Under the pieces are notes generated by a model that was not told where the DNA came from, ran no database searches, and saw nothing but the letters and a program-made list of their open reading frames with translations. Shown one piece after another: positions 40,306 through 51,780 of a stretch of DNA of 64,000 nt. Source of the stretch: Centropus unirufus (Eukaryota; Chordata; Aves; Cuculiformes; Centropidae); NCBI GenBank assembly GCA_013397695.1, contig VYZI01000012.1:5769247-5833246 (forward strand), written 5' to 3'. Position 1 is the first letter of the stretch, and each line of letters opens with the position of its first letter. Both the position numbers and the translations under genes were made by a program.

Positions 40306-41373
40306 TTAATTCACAGAATTGGAGTTCACTGGCGGTAAAGTCCTGGGTGAAGATCTTTCTCTTAGTGCCTGAGATAACAGGTTGCAACCATCTGAGACGG
40401 CGCAAGCTGAGTTCCTCAACCTTTCCCTGTAATCGCTCATTTTGGTGCTACTTTCGGGGTGTTGGGCTATATCCCTGAGGCATTGGGTCAGGAGCACACA
40501 AGCAGATACCACACTCATGGCTCCTCCTAGGATGGCAGTTTGCACAGCTTTGCCCTCTGGATTAATGGTGGCAGCTTTACCCAAAAACTGGGGCTCAGTG
40601 GCAAAGCCCACCAGAGCATAGACAGACTGCACCAAAGGTCCACTGAACAAGACGCACCGGTTCCTGGTCAGCTCGCTGGGTGAAGTCTTGACCTCCTTGA
40701 CACACGCCAGGAGGGCAGAGGCGCTGGTGCTCATACATTTGACACTGAGTTTGAACTGCTCCTTAGCAAATTTATCCTTGGATTTCTCACTGGCCAGCAC
40801 GCAGGCGTCTGTCAGGAATTTCAAGTTCTTGGACATGTTCTGAGAAACCTCCAGCAGAAGCTGAGGGCTCATATCTGCCAAAGGGGTGGTCTTCAAAACC
40901 CCGCAGCCGTGCTCCACCTCATGCCTACATCGGGTCACCTTGTAGCGATCCACCAAGCCAGGCATAGCAGGCTGGGCTCCTGGAGTCTCCACCGCAGCCA
41001 GGTAGGCAGCATGGGCAGAGCATTCCGTCAGGGAGACCACCAGCTCCCCCATCTCCATCAGGCTTTCCCCCACCTCCCCGAAGCGTCCCATATTGAGCTG
41101 GCTCTGGACGTCATGGGTCAAGATGGAGAGTCCTTTGGTCCTGGCAATGATCGTGTCCCTGCACTTCTCGAAGGACTCACCAAAGACAGACAGGCTCTCG
41201 GTGTTCACCGGCCTGGTCTCGCTCGACAGCAGAAGCAGATCAGCCACCAGTTGCATCTTGATCTTGCAGTGGTCGCAGATAGAGATGAGCTTCTTCCTCT
41301 GCACGGAGCTGCTGCTGGGGATGCCGCCGCCGGACACCTCGCTGCTGGACTTGCCGGAGCCGCCGCTAGCCAT
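40306..41373 (-). CDS. TLNRD1: Talin rod domain-containing protein 1 (TLNRD1, formerly MESDC1)
   Basis: An intact, intronless 355-residue frame, close to the roughly 360 residues usual for this family. The first 25 residues are Gly/Ser-rich and disordered. The rest is almost entirely helical, beginning KKLISICDHCKIKMQLVADL, as expected for the talin R7-R8-like fold: a five-helix bundle with a four-helix bundle inserted. The family is known to dimerise, bind F-actin and associate with actin bundles in filopodia; this is family knowledge, not visible here. The chosen ATG has G at -3 and G at +4, is the first in the frame after the GC-rich leader, and gives the conserved Ser/Gly-rich N-terminus. 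The gene lies head to head with MESD, as in mammals. Frames on the opposite strand (40909-41814) are GC-rich shadows. Identification is from remembered family sequence plus synteny. Confidence 0.95.
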   Translation of the reverse strand: MASGGSGKSSSEVSGGGIPSSSSVQRKKLISICDHCKIKMQLVADLLLLSSETRPVNTESLSVFGESFEKCRDTIIARTKGLSILTHDVQSQLNMGRFGEVGESLMEMGELVVSLTECSAHAAYLAAVETPGAQPAMPGLVDRYKVTRCRHEVEHGCGVLKTTPLADMSPQLLLEVSQNMSKNLKFLTDACVLASEKSKDKFAKEQFKLSVKCMSTSASALLACVKEVKTSPSELTRNRCVLFSGPLVQSVYALVGFATEPQFLGKAATINPEGKAVQTAILGGAMSVVSACVLLTQCLRDIAQHPESSTKMSDYRERLRNSACAVSDGCNLLSQALRERSSPRTLPPVNSNSVN

Positions 41374-42990
41374 AGCGCCGGGGGGGCCCTCGCATGCCGC
41401 TCGCTACCCCGCTGCCGCCGCCTCCGCCGCACGAGCAGTCCCGACCGAGCCCGGCACGATCGCTCTGCCTTTTCCGCAACATCATTCCATCAATCGCCGG
41501 GTGGCGAGAAAAGGCTCTGGGCGCCGGGGCTGCTGCGGGGAGCGACCTCGGCCGGGGCGCCCGCCCCGCTCCGGCGCCAGCCTTCGCTCCTAGGGCGCTC
41601 CCGCGGGGGGCGGGCGCTCGCCGGGAGCCCAGGGGCCCCGTCCCGGCATCCTTTAGCTAAAAAAAAATATTCCTTTTTTTCTTTTCCCCCCTTCTTTCTC
41701 TTCCCTCCCTTCCTCCGGCTCGGGATCCTGCGCAAAGTTCCCTTTTCGAGTCGGAATACCTCCAAGCCGCCCAACAGCCGCGCGGAGTCGGGGCGCAGCC
41801 CTCCGAGTCTCTAGGGCGCCCGCGGTTGCTCGGTCCGCCGGGCGCCAGCCGGGCGCAGNNNNNNNNNNNNNNNNNNNNNNNNNNNNNNNNNNNNNNNNNN
41901 NNNNNNNNNNNNNNNNNNNNNNNNNNNNNNNNNNNNNNNNNNNNNNNNNNNNNNNNNNNNNNNNNNNNNNNNNNNNNNNNNNNNNNNNNNNNNNNNNNNN
42001 NNNNNNNNNNNNNNNNNNNNNNNNNNNNNNNNNNNNNNNNNNNNNNNNNNNNNNNNNNNNNNNNNNNNNNNNNNNNNNNNNNNNNNNNNNNNNNNNNNNN
42101 NNNNNNNNNNNNNNNNNNNNNNNAAAAAAAAAGATCCACCGGATCCGGGCGCTGGGGGCGGGCGGGATGCGTTCCCCTTCCTTCTGCCGCTGCCTCACTC
42201 CTTCCTGCCTCGGTCATTCACGCGGGCGCTGCGAGCTCGCTCCCCGCCGCCGCGGTCCATGCCGCTCCGCCGCCGCCCGGCTCCCGCGCTGCCCGCCGCC
42301 GCAACAACTCAGGCTCTTCCCGCGAACAAGGGTGGTGGCTCCGGGCTGCAGCCGCGGATGCTGCCACCCGCCTGGCCTTGCGCTCCTGCCATGTTTTGTG
42401 GCCGAGTCGCCAACTCCCAGAGAAGAAAAAAAAAAAAGGAAAAGAAAAAAAAACAAAAAACAAGGAGGGGATGAGGTCTTCTTTTAAATTCCCTTTCTCA
42501 GGTTTTCAGACAAACTATCGGGAAGAGGCGGCTGCGGCGGCGCTGCCAGCCAGACGCTGCACGGCTCTGAGGGAGGCTCCCCCCTCCCCGTTGCCTTTGC
42601 TGTAACCTCACTTAAGCCTATCGAAATCTTTTGTGCGGTGTCACCGCCCTTCGTTTAAATCCTGCCCTCCCCCCGCCGCCCCACGCTCCTCCCAGGCGGG
42701 GAGGGCGGCAGCGCCGTGCGGTGGCCGTCACCGCCCGCCCCGGGGCACCGGCGGGAGCAGCCGCGCTCCCCGCCGGGCGGGGGATTAAAGGGGCGGAATG
42801 AATAAATAAAGAACCGGGGTTGGGGGCAGAAAGCGAGAGAGGTAAGTGCCACGCTCCGCTCGGAACTCCCGCGGCCGGTGAGCATCCTTCGCGGTCCGCC
42901 AGGTTTCAGGCAGGACCTGGTCCCTGTTTGACCCCGTTGACCACGGGCGGGTTCGCAGCGCTGAAGACCGTGTCCTGCCGTGCACCAGCG
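41200..42990. promoter_or_regulatory. CpG island at the TLNRD1 5' end
   Basis: A very GC- and CpG-rich block covers the start of the TLNRD1 frame and about 1.6 kb upstream, against a strongly AT-rich background. It includes GC-box-like ggggcgg near 42790 and is interrupted by an assembly gap. This is the expected CpG-island promoter for TLNRD1. The right edge also offers a strong plus-strand donor at 42842, so transcription could be divergent. No TATA box is assignable. Confidence 0.8.
41859..42123. other. Assembly gap, 265 N
   Basis: Unsequenced bases inside the TLNRD1 promoter CpG island, most likely lost to extreme GC content. Translations that run through it are meaningless. Confidence 1.
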
Positions 42991-43300
42991 GGGGCTGGGC
43001 TGAATTTGTTCGGATTTGGTTAAAGAGCCCAACCTCTTGCTGCCCAGAACTGGTGCTGTAAATACGCCGTGGGGCATTGCTGCATCTCTATTTACAGCGA
43101 TGCATTTCCTTCAGCACTGGTCTTGACCCGTTTTTTAAACCAATGAAGGTGAATTTGCTGTGTTTCTCTCATGTTTCTGTCGGTTCGAGGTCTGGTTAGG
43201 CTTTGTTAGAATTTAGCAGGGAAACATAAACCTAGACACTAACTGTGTACCGAGAGGCTGGGAAGAAGACTTTGTCCTCTGACCTGATTTCATTCTGCAG

Positions 43301-43372
43301 CACATCGAGAACTTTATTAGATGATTCTTGTCAAAAGGAAGATGTTACGCTCAGTAAACCTGAGGCACTCAA
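43301..43372 (+). other. Possible exon of a divergent plus-strand transcript
   Basis: The acceptor (tttcattctgcag) and donor (AA followed by gtaagc) bound 72 nt. One frame is open, reading TSRTLLDDSCQKEDVTLS then KPEAL, with one base at the start and two at the end left for neighbouring codons. It lies 460 bases downstream of a consensus donor (GAG followed by gtaagt, at 42842) in the TLNRD1 CpG island. The upstream piece has a stop and no ATG in this frame, so a non-coding RNA is as likely as a protein. Confidence 0.3.
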
Positions 43373-44532
43373 GTAAGCGCCATTAAACAACAATAAAATT
43401 AAAATTACTAATTGGGCTGGAACGAGTTATAAGAAGATGGGTTTAATGGTGCCTGGGATGCTTCCAAAGGGAATGTATAGTTTGGTGATGAGAATATTGA
43501 TGACCCACACATCAGATTCTCTAGTTACGCACTCGCTCCATCAACGTAATCCTGAATAATCGCAGCCCATGTCGAAACCACATCTTGTATTTGTTATGTA
43601 TTTTGCCGCAGCTTAATAATAACATTCCTTTGCTCCTTTCTCTCAGGCTTTCCTTTTTATGTTAGCCTCTTAATTCTAGGCATTTACAATGCATTCAGCA
43701 GGCCACAGAAGTCCAGAAATACATTTGTCCCAATTCACAGTTTCGCCAACATCCTACTATGTTCATACTGCGGCAGGGGTGTAAGTGACCTTGAAATAAA
43801 TGAAAATTGGACCAGACTCCTCGCTTGCAGGTGAGATCCAGTCATGTCCTGGCACAAACAGAGCCTACCTAATGGATTGTGTACATTTAAAGAGCTTCAG
43901 ACAAGTTTATCCATACATATTCTCACCCATAAGCTAGAAGAACTCTTGGCCTTCTCTGCTGGCTTGGGAGGGACGTGAGCAGGATGAATCACCTTAAAGT
44001 GAAGGGTTAACAGGATGCAGGTTTCTGAGGGGGGGGGGGGAACCCTTGCTGTAGAGCCAGGCTTGAGGAAAGGGGCAGATGTTGGTCTTTGGGTGTGTCG
44101 GAAGTAATGGCCGTTCTCTACCCATCCCTCCTCACTGAAACAGTGTGAGTAAAATTCTGTTTACTTGAGTCAGATGATAGCAGTTTAAGGGAAGATCATG
44201 ATAGGGGCCTAAACAATTTTGGCTTACTGCCAGCAACTTGTTTGCAAAACTATAAATAGGAATGACTTCAGAATACTCTGAAAGGTAAAAATCAATGGGC
44301 AGCAGAAGCCATCTGAATTGGATTTCAAAATATTTCCATTTATGTCCATAAATGATGCACTTTGATATTATGAAGCATGACGAATGCTTCTCATAAATAA
44401 TAACCTAGTTTATTTTTAATGAAAATTGATTACATTTAATTAGGGTTTGAAAGATTTCATTTTAGAGAATTGTAGGTCTCAGCCCTGACTAGAAGAGGTG
44501 TTAAATGACCTAATAATCTTTTCCAATTTTAG

Positions 44533-44671
44533 ACGCTGCTGCCACGACGCTCTTGATGATATCTGCCATTCCCCAAGGACAATGCAGAGAGTCCTTGCTC
44601 TCTTGTGGCTCCTCTACCAGCCTTCCTCCCAGCTGCCTACACCAGAAACACGGCTAGGCTATAACCCATGA
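44533..44671 (+). other. Possible 3' exon of the same divergent transcript
   Basis: A T-rich acceptor (ttccaattttag) is followed by a frame that fits the end phase of 43301-43372 and runs 45 codons to a TGA. The middle reads TMQRVLALLWLLYQPSSQLP. No good donor is visible, so it would be terminal. Support rests on phase and one splice site only. Confidence 0.2.
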
Positions 44672-46027
44672 TTTTTCCTAACAGTCAATAGGGCCACTAA
44701 AGCTCTTAGTAACTGCTAAAATGTAAAGCAAATATTCTTTGAGCTCCTTTAGACCATCCACAGGGTCAGTCCAGTGCTTATCAACTTCAGAATTAGCAAG
44801 GGGCAAAATCGGTAACTGTTGTCGTATAGTTGGTGTTGCTTGTGGACAGTCTCCAAGGCAATCCTGCCAAATATCATTTTCCTCCAGTCATAGCCCTGGG
44901 TGTTCACCTCTTCCACACAGGAAATGTATGATGAAGGGTGAGTTGACTACAACTTTTGGTTCAATGTTTGAAAAAATAATGTGGAAAATACCACCCAAAT
45001 TGGTGGTTTTCACTATGAGAGGGGAATTTCTTGGAGCAGCTGCCTGTTAGAGCCTTCCTACAGACTGTGTTGCTGCTTCATAAGTACACTTGGCCTGGCT
45101 GGGTTCGAGATCACTCACAGTCTGTGTTGACCATGCTTATTATTTGCCCATGAAGACATAGTCTTATTCTAAAAGGCAGATTAACTGGGATCCAGTAATT
45201 TGACCAGAACTGAGGATCAGCTTATTATATGCTTTAAAGGCTCAGTAGATGTATCTGGGTGACTTAGGAGGAAACTTTAACTCAGTGATGCTTGGGGTGC
45301 GTATTTCCTTCACAAATCTTTGGCATGTTTCTTTCTAGGACAATGTGTGCATACTCATGTGGTTCATGGCTCCTGAGCCTAGATGTGACCCACAGGACTT
45401 GGGCAGCTCTGTGAATTGGTGTAAGGTCTTAGAAGATACGAAAACCAGGTGGCTGTGCTTCGTTTTAAAAAGATCTCACTGACAGAGTCGGAATGAGCTC
45501 ATGGGTTCAAAACAGCAGGCACTGTCAGATACAAGGGATTAAAAGGGTTTTTTTAATGTGGCTTAGTAGTGTACAGAAGATTGGCTTACTTGTATGAGCT
45601 CTTCTTTCATCACATTGATCTTTATTTTGCATTGTGCTTTGTACAACAGAAACTGGAGGCTGAAGTCGTCTTTCCCACATCATCTGATGGGACATAGCCC
45701 TTTTATTGCTTAGTAAAATCCTTTTTTGTGAAGGAGGAATTGATTTTTGCCAGTGTTGAGTAATAGCTGAACAGTACTGAGTTGTAATAATTTTATGAAC
45801 ACCGCATGTGGCCAGGTTGGAGAGAGGAAGTACTCCACAATGGATTATGCTACTTTATACTCCCTCCCTGAATGCGTATGTCTATCTGACTTAATAGGGA
45901 GCTACCTGATGAAGGAATAAAAGGCAATTTGGTGGTTCCCCTCTGTCAGCTATGTGTGACCAAACCCATGAGGTAGTTATTACAAGACGATAGCTCCAAC
46001 GCTGAGGGATACAGCTGTTTTTTCCAG

Positions 46028-46151
46028 CTGAAAACTAAAAATCAGAGGATCAAATCAGCAGAGACTGATGGAAGAAATGATTTAACAGAGAGGCAGACTT
46101 TGCAGACAAGGCTGGAAGAACCTGGACCTTTACCTCTGCAGCAAGGGATTG
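46028..46151 (+). other. Possible plus-strand exon, splice-bounded and open
   Basis: The borders are strong: acceptor gctgttttttccag and donor ATTG followed by gtaagt. Of three frames only phase 0 is open, reading LKTKNQRIKSAETDGRND then LTERQTLQTRLEEPGPLP then LQQGI. The phases do not link directly to 43301-43372, so if real it belongs to another isoform, or another exon is missing. It could equally be a non-coding exon. Confidence 0.3.
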
Positions 46152-46454
46152 GTAAGTCGTATAGAAGGAAAAGCAAGTGTGTTGACTGGTTTATTGTTTT
46201 TAAGATCTGTTTTGTCTTAAGTGTTTTGGTGCTAAGTAAGTGGTTTTTACTTACAGTATTACTTCACATGAGACTAAAGCTACAAGACCTGGGTCTGCCT
46301 TAGGTCTGCAGAGGTAATCATGGTTGATAGATACACCAGGGATGCAACCTCAGAGCTGGTTTGCATATATCAAAAAAAAGACACCCAGAGATCTGGACAA
46401 ACGCTTGCAACAGCAAACTGCAAACACAGTCATAAGTTTCTTCTTTGAAAATGA

Positions 46455-46496
46455 TTTTGTGTATAAATAAGTAGCTTTTGTGTATAAATAAGTAGC
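46455..46496. repeat. Perfect 21-bp tandem duplication
   Basis: Two identical 21-base units (ttttgtgtataaataag plus tagc) stand back to back with no mismatch. Identity without divergence suggests a recent slippage event or an expandable short tandem repeat. Confidence 0.9.
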
Positions 46497-49400
46497 TTTT
46501 AGAATAATAGATGGTCTTTTACCCATGGTGTTTTCATGTGTTTGGGTTTTTGTGTTTTTAATACGTCATATTAAAAAAAAACAGGGGTAAGGAAAAATGT
46601 ATTACATAGATACTGGTCATGTAAATACCTCAGTTATGTATATAATACTGGTTAGCTCATGTTGTTCAACTAGAGATAATACGGCAAATATGGTTTTGTT
46701 GTCTTTTTATTCAGCATTTATTGTACTGTTGTTTTCACCATGTACCATATATAATTGATTGGTTGTCCCCTGCTGTTACCATGGATATTTAATGCACTGA
46801 CATGGAAAAGAGACATTTTTTATGAGAAGAAAACTGCAGCTACAGAGCTCCTCTTGCATGGTATGGAAGGCTACTCTGCATTTTATGTTGGTATGACCAA
46901 TAATGCCTTTCTGCTTCATGTTTATGCCTCCTGTCTCCACATAGGGATATCCATCCCACACCTCGAGTTTTATGAGGCTAGCACAAAGGAGGGAGTTAGG
47001 TGGAAGGTAGTTCTATCTACCCATTCTTCCTCCCTGGAACAGACAAGAAGGGCCAGGTTCCATTGGCTAGATGCTCAGAAGCCCTTCATGGAAGGGTGGT
47101 AAACGCTACTGATACAAATGGTCCTGCATAAACAGGAATCCAGGACCCTCCCTTCAGACGCTCAGGTCTGGGGTGTTTTTGACATCAAAGGAGAACACAG
47201 TCTTTTGAACAAAATGTGCAAGGGCCCACCCTTCCTGAATGGCATTTTTGGTAGTTACGTTCTGTCCTGCAGCTGTAATACTCTACAAAAGGGTTTAGGT
47301 TTCTCCTCACCCCTCCTTTTTCTTAATTTATATCATGAGAGAAATTTAGTAGATGTTTTTATAGGAGTCTCTGATCCTACACTTTCCTTGTCGTGCCTGT
47401 GTGTTCTATGAGGAGAGCTGGCGATCATTACCAGCTTAAGTCTCGCACCTTTAATTCATCAGAAGTTTGTGTAATGTATTACTTACATCAGATGTAGGTG
47501 CCAAAACTGACCTGTAAACCTAAAATTAAATTGGGGCTACAAAATTAATTTCACTTAAATTGTGGAAATTAGACTATAAATGGAGTTCCTGTGGGAACTG
47601 TGCAAACCTTCTTTGACATTGATATAATGTAATTCTTTTCTTAATAGGGTAACTTTAAATTGTGTAACCATTACATAGTTTTACCCAGCAAAGATTTGCA
47701 GCAAATCTTGCAGTATTTCTGAATTTAAGGATCACAATGTATAGATTTATTGCAGCTGACTAGACAGCCAGGCTCCATAGCCCCTCTCCAAACCTGATCA
47801 GATAGGTAATGATACAAAGATAACATATCATTTGTCAAACATCTCAAGTCAGTCAATAAATTCTAATTTATAAAATGCCCATACACAGGATAAAGTAAAT
47901 TTAGTGTACAGATTTATTTTATGGTCAAAACTGAATTCAGAATCTGAATGTCAAGGTACCCAAATCACTATTTCCTGCCCAAATTACAATAGTAAACCCC
48001 TCATTAGGGAGATTTTTTAATTAAAAACTTATTTTTTTTCAAGTTGATCCCTGGAACTCAAGGTCTGACTAGCTCTGAAACAGAATTTACGTTCTCTTAG
48101 ATGGCAAGTGAGTGTGCTCATTTTATTCATTAAGCTAATTTGAGGACTGAGATTATTTTGAATTATTTAAATGTGTGTGCTCTAGGTGACAGAATATTTT
48201 CCTTGCTATGTTGCTAATAACAGCATTGAGAAGCATATTTTTCTTGAGATTTAGAAATATTGGTTTTAAAGGTAACGTATTCAGGTCTGAGTCTTCCAAG
48301 TTTTTCTCCAAAAGTGACTGCATTCAGGGATCTGAATTAATAGATGCACTGTCTTTGCGTGGGAGTTTATGCGTTAGATTGTCTCTGCAGGGAAACATTT
48401 AGTGTATTTGAGAAGTTGTGACCTATGAAAACATTCATTTTGAATGTTTTATTGCAAATAACTCAGAATGTCCTGGCATTCCGTAAAATCTGTGACAATG
48501 CTTTTACAAGGGTAAGAATACTCTGAATGTTGGGTCATCTCAAGACTTGCATCAAGTTTTCTGGGAACTGCTAATAGGCAAACCTTCTATATTATTTAAT
48601 GCAATGTTGTCCTGGTCCTTGACTGAGCTGGTAGGTGCAAAAGCAGTTCCAATGCCTGTCAGACTGTATAAAGAGCCCAGCTGTACACCACACCACAAGC
48701 ATTTTAGATATTCAAAGTAGTGACTAAAAGTCTGCCTTGTGCAACACCTCCTGAGCCACTGTTAAACATCCTCTTGTATTAGTAGAGTTCTTAAAATGAA
48801 TTAATTCTTCTAGACTCAGCATGTGTTGATAGCAGGTAGCCCTTTCATGTTCATTCTCCCTTCTGCATGCTTAGGGCTGATCTTCTGATCCTGTTAGTTT
48901 AATCTCTTAATTGTGTACACGTCCTTCCAAGAAGGCACTGCTGTTTCCTTGATGAAGTCAAGTTCTTTGTTCTTTCCAAGGTTAATTTCCTAGGAATTTC
49001 AGGGGATAAGCTTTAGAAGCCTGCTATATTGTATTGGAAAAGAAAAGTAAAATGTGACAAATGAGAATCCACTTAAAAACATAAAGCTGCACACAAAAAC
49101 CTACCACCAGAAAAGACCACAGAGAGATTTTGGTGGCTAAAAACCTTGTAACATTCCTTTCCTAAGTCCTAAGAAATAATGGTATAGGAAGCATATATCA
49201 CACAAATATATTTTTAAAAAATGCTGCTCATATTAAAAAAAAAAAAAAGAGAATCCCAAATATCAGTAACAGAATTTAAGAACATCCCGAATCCACTCAT
49301 ACTACAGCTTGATACAGCCCTACTCAATAATGAAAACAGTTTACATCAACAGGGAGGTAGATTTGCCTGATAACTTATAACTTGGTAATTGAAAATACTA

Positions 49401-49798
49401 TGAATAAAATTTGCGTGTTGCAGAAGTAAAAATGACAGCCACAGCTTGAGACATTCCCTGGAATGACTAGATGGGATTTAAGATAAAGACTTAAACACTT
49501 TACTTTTGCAATTTATAATAAAAATAGCCATGTATTATCCGTTATGTTCTGTATTGTAATCATAATAGTGCTAGGACTATAAAAACTGCTAAGGAACATG
49601 AAAATGCTGAAGCTATAAAAAGCATATTTGTATGATTCTGTAGATATTCTGAACCAAACACAGTGTGCCTCAATAAAAAGTAAAAGCAATTTAATTTGCC
49701 CCTGTCAGTGATACGTATTTCTAGATGCATGGCTTTTGTTTCCTGCATGTGAAAGAATAGCAGAGTACAGAGAGGCTGAATAGGTGTTTGTTCTGCAG

Positions 49799-49889
49799 CT
49801 GACTCCACAAAGAGCGTACTTTGATGAAGTCCTTCCTGAACACAGAATTCTGCCTGAACAGCGAGATTTGCAAGAACAGAGCCAAGCAT
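49799..49889 (+). other. Possible plus-strand exon, coding-like
   Basis: After acceptor ttgttctgcag the phase-0 frame reads LTPQRAYFDEVLPEHRILP then EQRDLQEQSQA, before a gtaaaa donor. The composition is unusually protein-like for this AT-rich interval. Its start phase does not connect to the candidate at 46028. Low confidence. Confidence 0.25.
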
Positions 49890-51629
49890 GTAAAATATCT
49901 CTCTGTCAAATTAAAGTTTTTATATGCATGACAAGGAAATGTGCGGTGTTGTTTGGTGTTGGATATACTGAATAGCTTGTTCGCTTACCAAAGGAATTGG
50001 ATTACCTCGAACATTCACATCTGAATGTAGCATGAGATATTAAGGAAAGCCAAAGTTGGCTTGGTTTGCTCTAGTAGGACAAAACAGAATGGAAGAAAAT
50101 ATTTCCCAGTTGAAATTAAGTGAAAATATTTTATGCTCTAAGTCCAGCATTCCAAAATTGAATCTTAAGGGTTTTTTTTTCCAGTGAATGTACTCATGAT
50201 CCAGTAATAACAAAGTAACCAGAAACATATTTTAGTAAAACCTCATTAATCAGGACAATCTAATATAGAATACCTGATGTTCATTATATTTAATGTGGAA
50301 TCACTGAGCAAATGTGCTCATTAGTGACTTACTGGACAGCTTTGTGAAAAGTGTTTGACTAAAACCCCATTTCAGTTACTGTACATTTAACAAGCTCCAT
50401 GAATAGCTATGGTCTAACTGCTTCCTGTTTCTCAGGCACACTGGCAGTGTGTCTGAAATGCTATAAAATGATAACCCTCAGAATGGAGCTTGCAGACCAG
50501 GCTGGTTGTTTATCAGGGTGCCAAAATCTTGGATCCCACATCCTCCTCTGCTGTTTCTCATGCTATGCGTGCACTTGGCAAGCTGCTGCTTCGTGTGGGT
50601 CCCTCCCCGGTGTTGACAATCTGCACTGCCCTTCAGTGTCTTACCATTTCAAGAGCTAGGCCAGACTTTGGAAAGCCTCCTGAACCCCACACCCTTGCCT
50701 ATTGAATGCTTTTGTTTTGTATTAGCATGCTGTGCCCATAAGGGTGGTGGGCTCCAGGTCCATTATGCGTCTATATAGAGTAACATAATTGGGGCTGAAG
50801 CATTAGCTCCACAGAATTAGTTCCTCTCTATTCTGAACCTGCTCTCCCTTCAGTGCTTCCACTCGAATGGAAAAGCACCTTGTTCATTAAATAGCCTGAC
50901 CATAATGAATATCTACCAGCAGCAGTTGTTGTGATGCTTCCTTGAAGTCCAAAGTTTAAGCTTCATGGGGTCTGAGTCTAAAAGCCAAAAGAGGAGACAG
51001 TACTATTTAGAATTAAAATGGCTTCCATGAGGAAAAAACCAAAGACCAGAGAGTGAAATAAGGCTATGCAGACATCAACTGGTATCATTTGGTTTGTTTT
51101 GTGTAACGGCAAAGTAGTCTGTGAAAAGGGAAAGCCACAGCTCCTAATTCTTTTTGTGGTGGCCGGACATTCTGGAATTGCCTTTTAGTGAAAAACAGCT
51201 TTATTTTAAAAGTATCCTTCTAAAAAATGGTTATTGCTGAGATACTAGCTAAAATCAGAATACTCAGTGCAGTGGTCCCAGTTCCAATCCCATAGATCAG
51301 TGAATGCAGATTCTTGTCATCCTGCATTCAAAAAAGCAACAGTCACGCAGCTAAAACCCGGGGGCTGGTCCATCACACAGCTGTTAAGGACCAACACCAG
51401 GACCACCTCCCATTTCATAAAGCAGGCCAAGTTCTGCAGGAAGCACAGTGGGGGCTGCTGGCCACCTCTTGAAGCTGTCCTCACGTGGGACACTGGTGGA
51501 GCAGGAGGATGCCCGCATTCTGGCTCACTCACTACAGAGAACCACACCACTGGCCCTCAGCCTGCAGCAGCTCCAGAGACGATGGTTTATCCCCTGCTGT
51601 CTCCTGGTCCGTACCCCCAGTGACTCATT

Positions 51630-51780
51630 CAGAGGGTGGTGGAGCACAGGACCAGGCTCCCCAGGGAAGCAGTCATGGAGCCAAATCTAACAATATTCAA
51701 GAAGCATTTGGACAATGCACTCAGACACATGGTGTGAATTTTGGGGCTGTCCTGTGCAGGGATAGGAGTTGATGATCCTA
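51630..51780 (+). mobile_element. CR1 LINE 3'-end fragment
   Basis: The stretch resembles the 3' terminal part of avian CR1 elements: 'ggtggtggagcac', 'aggctccccagggaag', 'ttcaagaagcatttgg', 'tgtcctgtgcaggg' and 'gttgatgatcc' occur in consensus order. The terminal 8-bp repeats are missing because the next CR1 begins directly after it. Recognition is by memory of the consensus. Confidence 0.75.

Larger units (their letters stand above)
42991..51629. other. TLNRD1-MESD intergenic region, mostly unique sequence
   Basis: AT-rich sequence with no recognised gene or transposon. It contains several plus-strand open segments with splice-like borders (listed separately), a run of 12 G at 44029-44040, and a 21-bp tandem duplication at 46455. 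Confidence 0.4.

Noticed and set aside
40909..41814. 301-codon plus-strand frame
   Set aside because: It is antisense to TLNRD1; the open frame is a by-product of the GC-rich coding sequence on the other strand, and it leaves the TLNRD1 CDS without any signal of its own.
41653..42605. Open frames of 180-259 codons on both strands
   Set aside because: They read through 265 N and CpG-island sequence, and nothing resembles a protein family.
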